From Streptomyces albogriseolus (GTDB lineage: Bacteria > Actinomycetota > Actinomycetes > Streptomycetales > Streptomycetaceae): a DNA stretch of 64,000 nt. The position numbers were made by a program, and so were the translations under genes. Location of the stretch: the NCBI GenBank assembly GCA_014650475.1, contig BMVA01000004.1, positions 62,001 to 126,000 on the forward strand. Direction: 5' to 3'. The first letter of the stretch is position 1; each line of letters starts with the position of its first letter. A model generated the notes under the pieces. That model was not told the DNA's origin. It did no database searches and saw only the letters and a program-made list of their open reading frames with translations. Shown piece by piece: positions 32,341 through 40,797 of the stretch.

Positions 32341-32775
32341 TTATGGCGTCCGGGCCGTCACCGGAAGGACGGTTCCCTGCGCGACCGCGCACAGCGTCTC
32401 CTCGTCGTCCTCCGTCACCGTGAGGAGGTCGCAGCGGGTGACGGCCTGGCGTCTGCCCGCGTGGACGACGGTCGCACGGGCGCGGAGGGTGCGGCCGGTG
32501 GCCGGACGCAGGTACTGGACGGAGAAGCCGCCGGTCAGCACCGACGGGCCGAGGACCGCACCGGCGGCGAAGGTGAGCGCGTTGTCGGCGGCGTAGGCGA
32601 GGACGCCGCCGTGCAGGAAGCCGTTCTGCTGGTGCAGTTCCTCCCGGATGTCGATCTCCAGGGTCGCCCCGCCGTCACCGAACGCGGTGAGCCGGGCGCC
32701 GAGGAGCCTGCTGAAGGGCTGGGCGTCGAGCAGCTTCCGGGCGGCGGCGAGGTCGAGCACGGGCGGCGGGGTCAT
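32341..32775 (-). CDS. PaaI-type hotdog thioesterase
   Basis: Protein of 144 residues with a single hotdog domain. The motif HQQNGFLHGGVLAYAADNAL (Asn/Gly/His-Gly-Gly plus the acidic residue on the central helix) is that of PaaI/YdiI-type acyl-CoA thioesterases. The family cleaves aryl- or acyl-CoA thioesters. The ATG at 32775 is followed by TPPPVLDLAAARKLL. It ends beside the terminator at 32288-32311 and lies 32 nt downstream of the response regulator gene. Confidence 0.87.
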   Translation of the reverse strand: MTPPPVLDLAAARKLLDAQPFSRLLGARLTAFGDGGATLEIDIREELHQQNGFLHGGVLAYAADNALTFAAGAVLGPSVLTGGFSVQYLRPATGRTLRARATVVHAGRRQAVTRCDLLTVTEDDEETLCAVAQGTVLPVTARTP

Positions 32776-32807
32776 ACGGCGGGCCTCCTCGAAGTGACCG
32801 GCGGACG

Positions 32808-33482
32808 TCAGAGGGTGTCAGTGCCCTCCAGCAACCCCGCGTCATGGGCGAGCAGCGCGATCTGGACGCGGTTGTTGAGGCCGAGCTTGGCAAGGATGCG
32901 CGAGACGTGCGTCTTCACGGTGGCCACGCTCATGTACAGCTCGGCGGCGATCTCCGCGTTGGCGAGACCCCGGCCGACGGCCACGGCGACCTCGCGTTCG
33001 CGGTCGTTGAGGGCGGCGACGCGGTCGCGGGCGCGGGCCCGCCGGGTGTCTCCCGGGCCGCCGGCCGCGTGCGCCATCAGCTGCCGGGTGACCGCGGGCG
33101 ACAGCACCGGGTCGCCGGCCGCGACGCGGCGCACCGCGGCGACGATCTCGGCGGGCGGGGTGTCCTTCAGCACGAACCCGGCCGCGCCCGCGCGGAGCGC
33201 GCGCAGCACCTGGTCGTCGGCGTGGAAGGTGGTGAGCACGACGACCTGCGGGGCGTCCTCGCGGCGGCGCAGCGCCTCGGTGGCGGTGAGGCCGTCGACG
33301 GAGGGCATGCGGATGTCCATGAGGACGACGTCCGGGCGGGTGCGGTCGACGAGCGCGTCGACCTCGGCGCCGTCGGCGGCCTCTCCGACGATCTCGATGT
33401 CCTCGGCGCCGCCGAGCATGAAGGAGAGGCCGGCGCGGACGAGGGGGTCGTCGTCGACGAGGAGCACTTTGATGGCGGTCAT
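32808..33482 (-). CDS. NarL/LuxR-type response regulator
   Basis: Two-component output protein of 224 residues. The receiver domain begins IKVLLVDDDPLVRAGLSFML, with the phosphorylated Asp in VVLMDIRMPS, and the C-terminal LuxR helix-turn-helix reads LNDREREVAVAVGRGLANAE then KTHVSRILAKLGL. The ATG at 33482 is the usual family start; an earlier ATG at 33503 would add seven residues. It follows its histidine kinase by about 80 nt. Targets are not evident from sequence. Confidence 0.92.
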   Translation of the reverse strand: MTAIKVLLVDDDPLVRAGLSFMLGGAEDIEIVGEAADGAEVDALVDRTRPDVVLMDIRMPSVDGLTATEALRRREDAPQVVVLTTFHADDQVLRALRAGAAGFVLKDTPPAEIVAAVRRVAAGDPVLSPAVTRQLMAHAAGGPGDTRRARARDRVAALNDREREVAVAVGRGLANAEIAAELYMSVATVKTHVSRILAKLGLNNRVQIALLAHDAGLLEGTDTL

Positions 33483-33560
33483 GGGGGGTACGTAATCATG
33501 CACCGGGGTCGGTGCGGGGCGGGGGTGTCTGCGCTACTCGGCGCTTGCGAGGTGCCGCCT

Positions 33561-34808
33561 TCACTGCCATGGCAAGCGCGCCCTCACCTCGAAGCCGCCC
33601 TCCGGGGTCCGGCCGTGTTCCAGGGAACCCCCAGCCAGCGTGGCTCGCTCCGTGAGGCCGATCAGGCCCTGGCCCGCGCCGGGAACCGGGGGGACGTCCC
33701 CCTCCGGGGGCGGGTTGTGGACCCGCACGGTGAGGTCCTCCCCCGGGCCGCCGGCGACGGAGACGGTGACCTCCGTGCCGGGGGCGTGCTTGCGGGCGTT
33801 GGTCAGGCCCTCCTGGGCGATCCGGTAGGCGGTGCGGCCGACGGAGGCGGGGACGGAGCCGGCGTCGGTGACCCGCTGCTCCAGGGTCACCTTCATGCCC
33901 GCCTGGAGGGACTCGGCGACGAGGGCGTCGAGCGCCGCAAGGGTCGGCTGCGGGCGGCCGGCGTCCTCGCTGTCGCCGGCCCGCAGCACCCCGATGATCT
34001 CCCGCAGGTCCTGGAGCGCCTCGTGGGCGCTCTCCCGGATCACGCCGGCCGCCCGCGCGATCTCGTCGCGCGGGGCGTCGGGCCGGAACTCCAGCGCGCC
34101 CGCGTGCACGCTGAGCAGCGTCAGCCGGTGCGCGAGCACGTCGTGCATCTCCCGCGCGATGGCCTCGCGGGCGAGCCGCTGCGCCTGCTCGGCCCGCAGC
34201 CGCGCCTCCGTCTCGGCGCGCCGGGCCCGGTCCCGCAGGCTGAGCATGAGCTGCCGCTTGGACCGCACGAACATGCCCCAGCCGACCGTGGCGCCCGTCA
34301 GCACGAGAATGAGGACGACGGCGGCGGCGTACGGCAGGTCGGGATCGGGGCGCCACCAGAAGTACAGCGGCGCGAGCACCAGCTGCGCGCCGGCCACCCA
34401 GGCCACGTACCGGAACGGCCGGTGCACGGCGAGCGTGAACAGGGCGATGACCGCGACCCCGCCGGAGGTCTCGGAGAGGAAGCTGACCGGCAGCATGGCG
34501 ACGGCCAGGCCGAACGGCCACCGGCGGCGCAGCCAGACCGCGGCGCAGGACAGCGCGCCGAGCATCTGGTCGGCGGCGCTCAGCGCCCTCGGGAGGTCGG
34601 AGTTCTGCAGCGTGTCGGCGCCGAGCAGTCCGATCAGCACGGCGAGCAGGAAGCAGGAGAAGTCGACGACCCAGTCGCGGGCGGTGCGCCGGGGGCGGCG
34701 GCCGGAGCGGCCGGCGTCGGGGTCGAGCTCGTGGATGAGGGCGGACGGGAAGAACCACCTGGGCCCCGTGTACACGGGGGCGGTCCTCGCCGCCTTGTCA
34801 TCAGTCAC
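33561..34808 (-). CDS. Two-component sensor histidine kinase (HisKA_3 type)
   Basis: Membrane kinase of 415 residues. Four or five transmembrane helices (about 45-175) are followed by a coiled coil, the phosphoacceptor helix REMHDVLAHRLTLLSVHAGA (His in MHDVLAH), and an HATPase domain (YRIAQEGLTNARKHAPG, GQGLIGLTERA). There is no large extracellular sensor, so it probably senses within the membrane. It starts with GTG at 34808. It phosphorylates the downstream NarL-type regulator. Confidence 0.92.
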   Translation of the reverse strand: MTDDKAARTAPVYTGPRWFFPSALIHELDPDAGRSGRRPRRTARDWVVDFSCFLLAVLIGLLGADTLQNSDLPRALSAADQMLGALSCAAVWLRRRWPFGLAVAMLPVSFLSETSGGVAVIALFTLAVHRPFRYVAWVAGAQLVLAPLYFWWRPDPDLPYAAAVVLILVLTGATVGWGMFVRSKRQLMLSLRDRARRAETEARLRAEQAQRLAREAIAREMHDVLAHRLTLLSVHAGALEFRPDAPRDEIARAAGVIRESAHEALQDLREIIGVLRAGDSEDAGRPQPTLAALDALVAESLQAGMKVTLEQRVTDAGSVPASVGRTAYRIAQEGLTNARKHAPGTEVTVSVAGGPGEDLTVRVHNPPPEGDVPPVPGAGQGLIGLTERATLAGGSLEHGRTPEGGFEVRARLPWQ

Positions 34809-34987
34809 AGCCGACGAATCTACGCAGGGGACGCCCGGTGCGGTCCCTCGCGGGCGGAATCGTCGACCGAAGTCGTGCGGCCTCAGACTTTCGGCGACCC
34901 GGTGGAGGAGGGCCGCCCCCTTCGGTCGGAAAGGCCTCGCCCCGCGGCCGATGTGGGTGGGGGGTCCGCGGGGCGAGAGTCGGGGGC

Positions 34988-35191
34988 ATGAAGAAGCTGC
35001 TGGAGATCGTGGGGTTCGTGGCCGTGCTGCAGGGCGTGGCCGGTCTGGTGACGGAGTTCACCGACTGGCACTGGGGCCTGGTGCGGCGGGCCGGGTTCCT
35101 CGACGGCTACGAGATCTACGCGAGCGTCGCCCTGCTGGTGCTGGGCATCGCCCTGTTCGCCCTCGCGGAGACCCGGAAGCCGGGCGACTGA
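34988..35191 (+). CDS. Small membrane protein (67 aa)
   Basis: Two hydrophobic helices (EIVGFVAVLQGVAGLV and YASVALLVLGIALFALA) separated by a loop rich in aromatic residues (TDWHWGLVRRAGFLDGYE). I recall similar short proteins scattered in Streptomyces genomes but no function. The ATG at 34988 has only a weak GGGGG site. It lies divergent from the histidine kinase and converges on the RNase gene. Confidence 0.7.
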   Translation: MKKLLEIVGFVAVLQGVAGLVTEFTDWHWGLVRRAGFLDGYEIYASVALLVLGIALFALAETRKPGD

Positions 35192-35221
35192 GCCGCCGGC
35201 CGGCCAGGAGCCGCCGACCGG

Positions 35222-35659
35222 TCAGCAGGAGTGGTCGACCAGGTCGAACGAGGCGTAGTGGTCGGCGGTGTAGTAGTCCTCCTGGTACTCCTCACCGGTG
35301 ACGATCCGGCGGGCGCCACGGGTGGGGGAACCGGGCGTGATCACCGTGTACTCGTGGTAGTAGCCGGTCTCCTGGCCGGGGAGGATGCCCTCCCGGTTCT
35401 GGAAGACCGTGCCGTCCTGCTCGAACGGGAAGGGGCCGCCCTGTTCGATCAGGTCGAGGGTGTCGTGCGCCTCGGACGGCAGGTCGCTGAAGCAGATGTC
35501 GCCGACCGCCAGGACGGACGGCGCGGCGGACGCGGTGACGGGGAGGGCGGGGGCGGCCTGCGCCGCCGGGGCGGAGAGCGCTCCGCCGCCGCCCAGCAGA
35601 AGGACGGACAGAAGGGCTGCTGCGGCTCCGGACCGGGCCGCGCGTGGGGGGAATCGCAT
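35222..35659 (-). CDS. Secreted guanyl-specific ribonuclease (RNase Sa family)
   Basis: Extracellular RNase of the N1/T1/Sa family cutting after guanosine. The signal peptide covers about residues 1-40 of 145. The mature part is very close to Streptomyces RNase Sa: GGPFPFEQDGTVFQNREG, the catalytic Glu in YYHEYTVITPG, Arg in RGARRIVTGE, and His in TADHYASFDLVDHSC. The two Cys (ICFSDL and the final DHSC) should form the single disulfide. The start at 35659 is the best signal-peptide start. A barstar-type protein, the inhibitor class for such enzymes, is encoded 23 kb away at 58657. Confidence 0.95.
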   Translation of the reverse strand: MRFPPRAARSGAAAALLSVLLLGGGGALSAPAAQAAPALPVTASAAPSVLAVGDICFSDLPSEAHDTLDLIEQGGPFPFEQDGTVFQNREGILPGQETGYYHEYTVITPGSPTRGARRIVTGEEYQEDYYTADHYASFDLVDHSC

Positions 35660-35836
35660 GCCCCATGATGACGCGCGTAGACGCTGGCATGTCAATGTCA
35701 AGTACATGGATTTTTCGGTGTGGTCCGATGAGTTTCCCGTGACGTGACACGGGGGCGCGGCGGCCGGCTGACGGTACGGCAGGTCGACGTCCGATCGCCG
35801 CCAGCACCGTGCGGTCCCGGCCGCTGGGATGGACGC

Positions 35837-36589
35837 ATGACCACACAGATGACGGAGAAGACCCTGCTCGGCCGGACGGCACTGGTGACCGGCGGCAGCC
35901 GTGGCATCGGCGCCGCGACGGCGCTACGGCTCGCCCAGGAGGGCGCGGACGTCGCGGTGACGTATGTGAACGGAAAGGAGGCGGCGGAGGACGTCGTACG
36001 GGCCGTCGAGGCGCTGGGGCGCCGCGCGGTGGCCTTGCGCGCGGACGCCGGCGATCCGGAGGAGGCCGCCTCGGCGGTGACCGCGGCCGTCCGGCACCTG
36101 GGCCGGCTGGACGTGCTGGTGAACAACGCGGGCGTGGGCGTGATGGGCCCGCTGGAGTCCCTCTCCCCCGCCGACGTCGACCGGGTGCTCGCGGTGAACG
36201 TGCGCGGTGTCTTCCTCACGTCGCGTGCGGCGGCCGCGGTGATGCCGCGCGGGGGCCGGATCATCACCGTGGGCTCGTGCCTGACGCAGCGGGCGCCGGG
36301 TACCGGCGGGACCCTCTACGCGATGAGCAAGGCGGCGCTGGTGGGGCTGACCAAGGCGCTGGCGCGGGAGCTGGGCGAGCGCGGGATCACCGCGAACATC
36401 GTCCACCCGGGGCCGACCGACACGGACATGAACCCGGCGCACGGCCCCTACGCGGCCGGCCAGGCGGCGGTCACCGCGCTGGGCCGGTTCGGCACGGCGC
36501 GGGAGGTGGCGGAGACGATCGTCCACCTCGCGGGCGCGGCGTACATGACCGGGGCGGAGGTGGCGGTGGACGGCGGTCACGCGGCCTGA
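35837..36589 (+). CDS. Short-chain dehydrogenase/reductase
   Basis: NAD(P)-dependent oxidoreductase of 250 residues. Classical SDR motifs are ALVTGGSRGIGAATAL (cofactor), LVNNAGVGVMG, the Ser of ITVGSC, YAMSKAALVG (Tyr-x3-Lys) and a GPTDTDMNP loop. The resemblance is to FabG-like reductases with unknown substrate. The ATG at 35837 gives a short N-terminal tail; one four codons later is possible. It is a single gene followed by a strong hairpin. Confidence 0.9.
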   Translation: MTTQMTEKTLLGRTALVTGGSRGIGAATALRLAQEGADVAVTYVNGKEAAEDVVRAVEALGRRAVALRADAGDPEEAASAVTAAVRHLGRLDVLVNNAGVGVMGPLESLSPADVDRVLAVNVRGVFLTSRAAAAVMPRGGRIITVGSCLTQRAPGTGGTLYAMSKAALVGLTKALARELGERGITANIVHPGPTDTDMNPAHGPYAAGQAAVTALGRFGTAREVAETIVHLAGAAYMTGAEVAVDGGHAA

Positions 36590-36596
36590 AGCCGGT

Positions 36597-36643
36597 CGCC
36601 GAGGGCGCTCGACGGTCCCTTCCGGGGTCGGGCGCCCTCGGCG
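36597..36643. terminator. Hairpin between SDR and allantoicase genes
   Basis: CGCCGAGGGCGC and its exact complement form a 12-bp stem around a 23-nt loop, placed between two converging stops (36589 and 36646). Probable bidirectional terminator. Confidence 0.75.
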
Positions 36644-36645
36644 CG

Positions 36646-37761
36646 TCAGCCCGCGAGTTCCTGCCTCCGTGCCTCCAGCGCGGACGTCCCCTGGTCCGTC
36701 AGGGAGCCGAAGAGGCGCAGGCGGGAGATGCCGCCGTCGGGGTGGATGTCCACGCGCGCGTGGGTGCCCACCGCCGGGTCCGGGAGGACGAACCGGTGGT
36801 TGGTGTCGGGCTGGAGGCGGGTGCGGGGCAGGACCTCCCGCCAGTCGCCGTCCTCGCCGTCGCGCACCGACACCGACGCCCACCCGGCCGCGTTGCCCTT
36901 CAGGTAGGCGGTGTCGATCTCCAGGGCGCGGATCCGGGCCTGGGCGACCAGGCGGTACGTGATCCAGTCGTGGCCGTGGTCGCGGCGGCGCCGGGTCTCC
37001 CAGCCGTCGTCCATCTTCTGGGAGCGGCCGGGCCGGATGGTGTTGGCGGCGGGCGAGTAGAAGCGGTCGGAGGCGTCCTCGACCCGGCCGCCGTTCTCCA
37101 GGGCGACGACGTCGAAGGTGCCGAGCGCGGTGAGCCACGCCAGGTCCGGGACGACTTCGCCGTGGACCCGCAGGCGGGCGATGCCGCCGTCGGGGTGCTG
37201 GTTGAGGCGCAGGTGGGTGAAGCGCTGTTCGGCGGTGACGGCGAAGCCGTTGGCCGCGTGGCCGCCGATCCGGGTGCGCGGGACCAGCGTCGTCCACTTC
37301 ACGTCGCCGGAGAGCAGTTCCGCGGGCGACGGGGAGCCGTCGACGGCGGTGCCCTCGACGGAGACCGCCTGCGGGTAGTTGCCCCGGAAGTGGGCGGTGT
37401 CGACGACGACGCCGCGGACGACGCCGGGCGTGCCGAGGCGGATCAGCGCCCAGTCGTGGTCGTCGTCGGCCGGCCAGGGGTGGTCGGCCGAGGCGCCGCG
37501 CCGCCGGCGGGTCTCCCAGCCGTCCATGATCTTGCCCTTGTGGCCGAAGCGTTCCGGGTCGAAGACGGCGCGGCCGGGCAGCAGGAGGTTCTCGCGCTGG
37601 GCGAAGAACTCGTCGTTGGCGGCGATGACTCCGGCGCCGAGCCGGCGGTCGGCGAGGTCGGCGAGGTGGGTGAAGGGGAAGTCGGCGGTGCGGTAGTCCG
37701 CGTACGGGTCGCCGCCGCCGTAGGGGCTCGCGTCGCCGGTGAAGGTCTCGATCGCCGTCAC
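36646..37761 (-). CDS. alc: Allantoicase
   Basis: Hydrolyses allantoate to ureidoglycolate and urea in purine catabolism. The 371-residue protein has the two internally repeated jelly-roll domains of the family. The repeat marks are visible: KGKIMDGWETRRRR near 76 and SQKMDDGWETRRRR near 247, then HDWALIRLG / HDWITYRLV, and VDTAHFRGNYP / IDTAYLKGNAA. The GTG at 37761 lies 30 nt after allB, so the two are one operon with allB first. Repression by AllR is expected. Confidence 0.95.
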   Translation of the reverse strand: MTAIETFTGDASPYGGGDPYADYRTADFPFTHLADLADRRLGAGVIAANDEFFAQRENLLLPGRAVFDPERFGHKGKIMDGWETRRRRGASADHPWPADDDHDWALIRLGTPGVVRGVVVDTAHFRGNYPQAVSVEGTAVDGSPSPAELLSGDVKWTTLVPRTRIGGHAANGFAVTAEQRFTHLRLNQHPDGGIARLRVHGEVVPDLAWLTALGTFDVVALENGGRVEDASDRFYSPAANTIRPGRSQKMDDGWETRRRRDHGHDWITYRLVAQARIRALEIDTAYLKGNAAGWASVSVRDGEDGDWREVLPRTRLQPDTNHRFVLPDPAVGTHARVDIHPDGGISRLRLFGSLTDQGTSALEARRQELAG

Positions 37762-37791
37762 GGTGATGTGGTCCTGCCTTTCGGGTGTGGA

Positions 37792-39129
37792 TCAGGGTCG
37801 GGTGAGCAGGCGGCCCTTCGGCGCGGTGAACTCCCCGTCGGCCATGACGCGTTCGCCGCGCAGCCAGGTGGACCTCACGACGCCGCGCAGGGTGCGTCCG
37901 GCGTAGGCGGTCACGCGGTTGCGGTGCTGGAGCGCGGCCGGGTCGACGGTGAAGGTCTCGTCGGGGGCCAGCACGGCGAAGTCGGCGTCGTGGCCGGGCG
38001 CGATGGCGCCCTTGCGCGCTTCGAGGCCGGCCAGCCGGGCCGTGCGCGTCGCCGTCCAGCGGACCACGTCCTCCAGGGTGTGCCCGCGTCTGCGGGCCTC
38101 GGTCCAGACGGCCGGGAGGCTGAGCTGGAGGCCGGAGATGCCGCCCCAGGCGGTGGCGAAGTCGTCCGTCTTGAGGTCGGCGGTGGACGGGGAGTGGTCG
38201 GTGACGACGCAGTCGATCGTGCCGTCCGCCAGGGCCTGCCACAGCTGGTCCTGGTTGGCGGCCTCGCGGATGGGCGGGCAGCACTTGAACGCGCTGGCGC
38301 CGTCCGGGACTTCCTCCGCGGTGAGGGTGAGGTAGTGGGGGCAGGTCTCGACGGTGACGCGGACGCCGTCCGCCTTGGCCTCGGCGAGCAGGGGCAGCGC
38401 GTCGGCGGAGGAGAGGTGGAGGACGTGCACGCGGGCGTCGAACCGCCGGGCCTGCTCCAGGAGTCGCGCGATGGCGGTGTCCTCGGCGCGGCGGGGCCGG
38501 GAGGCGAGGAAGTCGGCGTAGCGGGGGCCGCCGCGCTGCGGGGCGCCGGCGAGCTGTCCCGGGTCCTCGGCGTGCACGATCAGCAGGCCGTCGAAGGACG
38601 CGATCTCGCGCAGCGCGCGGGCGAGTCGCCGCTCGTCGAGGTGGGGGAACTCGTCGACGCCGGACGGCGACAGGAACGCCTTGAAGCCGAAGACCCCCGC
38701 CTCGTGCAGCGGGCGCAGGTCGGCCACGTTGCCGGGCAGGGCGCCGCCCCAGAAGCCGACGTCGATGTGGGCCTTGTCGGCGGCGGTCTTCCGCTTGACG
38801 CGCAGGTGGTCGACCGTCGTGGTCGGCGGCAGGGAGTTGAGCGGCATGTCGATCAGCGTGGTGATGCCGCCGGCGGCGGCCGCGCGGGTGGCGGTCCAGA
38901 AGCCTTCCCACTCGGTGCGGCCGGGGTCGTTAACGTGCACGTGGGTGTCGACCAGGCCGGGCAGCAGGACGTCGTCGCCGAGGTCTTCCAGGCGGGCGCC
39001 GCCGGGGACGGGCGCGTCGTGCGGCAGGACGGCCGTGACGGTGCCGCCGGCCACGGCGACGGACGCGGCGCGCGTCCCCTCGGGGGTGATGACGCGGGTC
39101 GAGCGCAGCACCAGTTCGACGTCGGGCAC
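37792..39129 (-). CDS. allB: Allantoinase
   Basis: Zinc amidohydrolase of 445 residues opening the allantoin ring to allantoate. Metal ligands are seen in [20 protein letters not shown] (HxH), [13 protein letters not shown] (the Lys usually carbamylated), [23 protein letters not shown] and VVTDHSPST. The GTG at 39129 has GCAGGAGG upstream. It is first gene of the allB-alc operon, divergent from allR across 238 bp containing the regulatory sites. Confidence 0.96.
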   Translation of the reverse strand: MPDVELVLRSTRVITPEGTRAASVAVAGGTVTAVLPHDAPVPGGARLEDLGDDVLLPGLVDTHVHVNDPGRTEWEGFWTATRAAAAGGITTLIDMPLNSLPPTTTVDHLRVKRKTAADKAHIDVGFWGGALPGNVADLRPLHEAGVFGFKAFLSPSGVDEFPHLDERRLARALREIASFDGLLIVHAEDPGQLAGAPQRGGPRYADFLASRPRRAEDTAIARLLEQARRFDARVHVLHLSSADALPLLAEAKADGVRVTVETCPHYLTLTAEEVPDGASAFKCCPPIREAANQDQLWQALADGTIDCVVTDHSPSTADLKTDDFATAWGGISGLQLSLPAVWTEARRRGHTLEDVVRWTATRTARLAGLEARKGAIAPGHDADFAVLAPDETFTVDPAALQHRNRVTAYAGRTLRGVVRSTWLRGERVMADGEFTAPKGRLLTRP

Positions 39130-39158
39130 CCGGAGCCTCCTGCAGGTCCGCCGGAAAT

Positions 39159-39175
39159 TTCAACGTTCTGTTGAA
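39159..39175. promoter_or_regulatory. Inverted repeat in the allB leader
   Basis: TTCAA-N7-TTGAA lies 30 bp before the allB start and just downstream of a possible allB promoter (reverse-strand TTGACG around 39200). Candidate AllR site or mRNA element. Confidence 0.4.
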
Positions 39176-39245
39176 GGAGTGTTGCCCTCGGGGCTCCACC
39201 GCGTCAAGGGTGCTCCTGGCGCCGCGGCGGCGCGATCGCCACCTC

Positions 39246-39278
39246 TGGACGTTTCCACACAGCGGAACTAGAATTCCG
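39246..39278 (+). promoter_or_regulatory. allR promoter overlapped by IclR-type operator
   Basis: TGGACG (39246-39251), 17 bp, TAGAAT (39269-39274). The -10 lies inside CGGAACTAGAATTCCG (39263-39278), a CGGAA-N6-TTCCG inverted repeat of the GGAA...TTCC type bound by IclR-family proteins. A near copy overlaps the aceB promoter. Confidence 0.6.
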
Positions 39279-39367
39279 GCACACAGAACGTAGCTCCGTA
39301 CAAGCGGGCCGCCGGCCGGCCGCCGGGTAGGCTTCTGACCTCCTGACAGCCCCGAAAGGAACGCGCC

Positions 39368-40171
39368 GTGCCGACGTCCAGCGCCAGCACCACCGACTCC
39401 GCCCGGCCCGCCGCCAGTGGCGGCGTGCAGTCCCTCGAGCGCGCCTTCGACCTGCTGGAGCGGATGGCGGACGCGGGCGGCGAGGTCGGTCTGAGCGAGC
39501 TGTCGGCCGGCAGCGGCCTGCCGCTGCCGACGATCCACCGTCTGATGCGCACGCTCGTCGCCTGCGGCTACGTACGCCAGCAGCCCAACCGGCGGTACGC
39601 GCTCGGCCCGCGCCTGATCCGCCTCGGCGAGTCGGCGTCCCGGCTGCTGGGCACCTGGGCGCGGCCGCACCTGGCGCGACTGGTGGAGGAGACCGGCGAG
39701 ACGGCGAACATGGCCCTGCTGGACGGGGACGAGATCGTGTACGTGGCGCAGGTGCCGTCCAAGCACTCGATGCGGATGTTCACCGAGGTGGGGCGGCGGG
39801 TGCTGCCGCACTCCACCGGGGTGGGCAAGGCGCTGCTGGCCGGGTTCCCGCCGGAGGAGGTGCGGGCGCTGCTGGGCCGCACCGGCATGCCGGCGGCCAC
39901 GGAGAAGACCATCACCACCCCCGAGGGCTTCCTCGCCGCGCTGGAGGAGGTGCGCCGGCAGGGGTACGCCATCGACGACAACGAGCAGGAGATCGGCGTG
40001 CGCTGCCTGGCGGTTCCGGTGCCGGACGCGCCCACGGCGGCGGCCATCTCCATCTCGGGCCCGGCGGGCCGCGTCACGGAGGCGGCGACGGAGAGGATCG
40101 TCCCGGTGCTGCAGGAGATCGCGCGCGAGCTGTCCGACGCGCTGGCGAACCCGGGCGGCCCGGGGGCCTGA
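39368..40171 (+). CDS. allR: IclR-family repressor AllR
   Basis: Regulator of 267 residues. An IclR winged helix (VQSLERAFDLLERMADAGGE, LPLPTIHRLMRTLVACGYV) is followed by the effector-binding GAF-like domain (LLDGDEIVYVAQVPSKHSMR, STGVGKALLAGFPPEEVRAL, GVRCLAVPVPD). In Streptomyces coelicolor the homologous AllR represses allantoin genes and the aceB malate synthase and is released by allantoin-related molecules. The neighbours here are the same. The start at 39368 (GTG) has GAAAGGAA upstream. Confidence 0.93.
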   Translation: MPTSSASTTDSARPAASGGVQSLERAFDLLERMADAGGEVGLSELSAGSGLPLPTIHRLMRTLVACGYVRQQPNRRYALGPRLIRLGESASRLLGTWARPHLARLVEETGETANMALLDGDEIVYVAQVPSKHSMRMFTEVGRRVLPHSTGVGKALLAGFPPEEVRALLGRTGMPAATEKTITTPEGFLAALEEVRRQGYAIDDNEQEIGVRCLAVPVPDAPTAAAISISGPAGRVTEAATERIVPVLQEIARELSDALANPGGPGA

Positions 40172-40193
40172 GGACGCGTCGCGGTGGTGCCGG

Positions 40194-40238
40194 GTGCGGG
40201 GCGCGCCGCGGTCACTCCGGGTCAGAGGCGCGCCGCAC
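40194..40238. terminator. Hairpin after allR
   Basis: GTGCGGGGCGCGCC pairs with GGCGCGCCGCAC (two-base bulge) around a 19-nt loop, between the converging allR and DUF5955 genes. Confidence 0.5.
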
Positions 40239-40276
40239 AGACCACCCGCGAGGACGACACCCCGAACGCCCTTACG

Positions 40277-40588
40277 TCACGCCCGCGGTGACACCCCGAA
40301 AAGGTCGACCGCCTCCCGGAGTTGACGCAGGCCGTCCCCCAGCGCGCTCACCGAGCCGATGGCTCCGGCGACGAGCAGCAGGGAGCGGCGCAGCATCGGG
40401 ATGTCGGGGCGGTCGGCGGCGGCCAGTCCGGCCAGCGTGGCGAGCGCCTCCTCCGCGATGCCCCGGTCCCGGAAATCAGCACGGTGTGCGGCCAGTTGGC
40501 GGCGTAACCGGGACACGGCGGAGCGCAGCTCCGTCACCCGCGGATCCACCTGGCTGCCGGGCACACACCTCTGGTCCACGCCTCGCAC
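40277..40588 (-). CDS. DUF5955-like small protein
   Basis: Protein of 103 residues, all helical: VTELRSAVSRLRRQLAAHRA, EEALATLAGLAAADRPDIPM, LRRSLLLVAGAIGSVSALGD, LRQLREAVDLFGV. It matches the DUF5955 type found only in actinomycetes; function unknown. A GTG at 40588 (or 40591) is chosen because GGGGGAGGA lies just upstream; the frame is open further up but Arg-rich and promoter-like. Its place between allR and aceB suggests, without proof, a link to the allantoin locus. Confidence 0.7.
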   Translation of the reverse strand: MRGVDQRCVPGSQVDPRVTELRSAVSRLRRQLAAHRADFRDRGIAEEALATLAGLAAADRPDIPMLRRSLLLVAGAIGSVSALGDGLRQLREAVDLFGVSPRA

Positions 40589-40797
40589 CACAGTCCTCCC
40601 CCTGGCGGGTCGTCGTGCGCCTCCCCTGACCGGTCCCACGCGCCCCCGCGGACCGGTGCGCGCCAGTAAACGCCACCACGGGGCCTTTGCGCCAGTCCGC
40701 TGCGTCATCGACTTGTTCCACAGCGTGACACCGTGGCCCGAGGCACCGTTCCGCCGGGCGCCCGGACGGGCGGTCGCGGGTGGGGTATGCAGGACGC

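Noticed and set aside
32332-34991. Long plus-strand frames opposite the response regulator and kinase
   Set aside because: Complement frames of genes with clear receiver, LuxR and histidine-kinase motifs.
34809-35060. Reverse-strand frame of 86 codons upstream of the histidine kinase
   Set aside because: Pro/Arg-rich with no ribosome site; it overlaps the better supported 67-aa membrane protein gene on the plus strand.
35809-39174. A 1121-codon plus-strand frame over the allantoin genes
   Set aside because: Shadow of the SDR gene, alc and allB. Real motifs are in the other frames.
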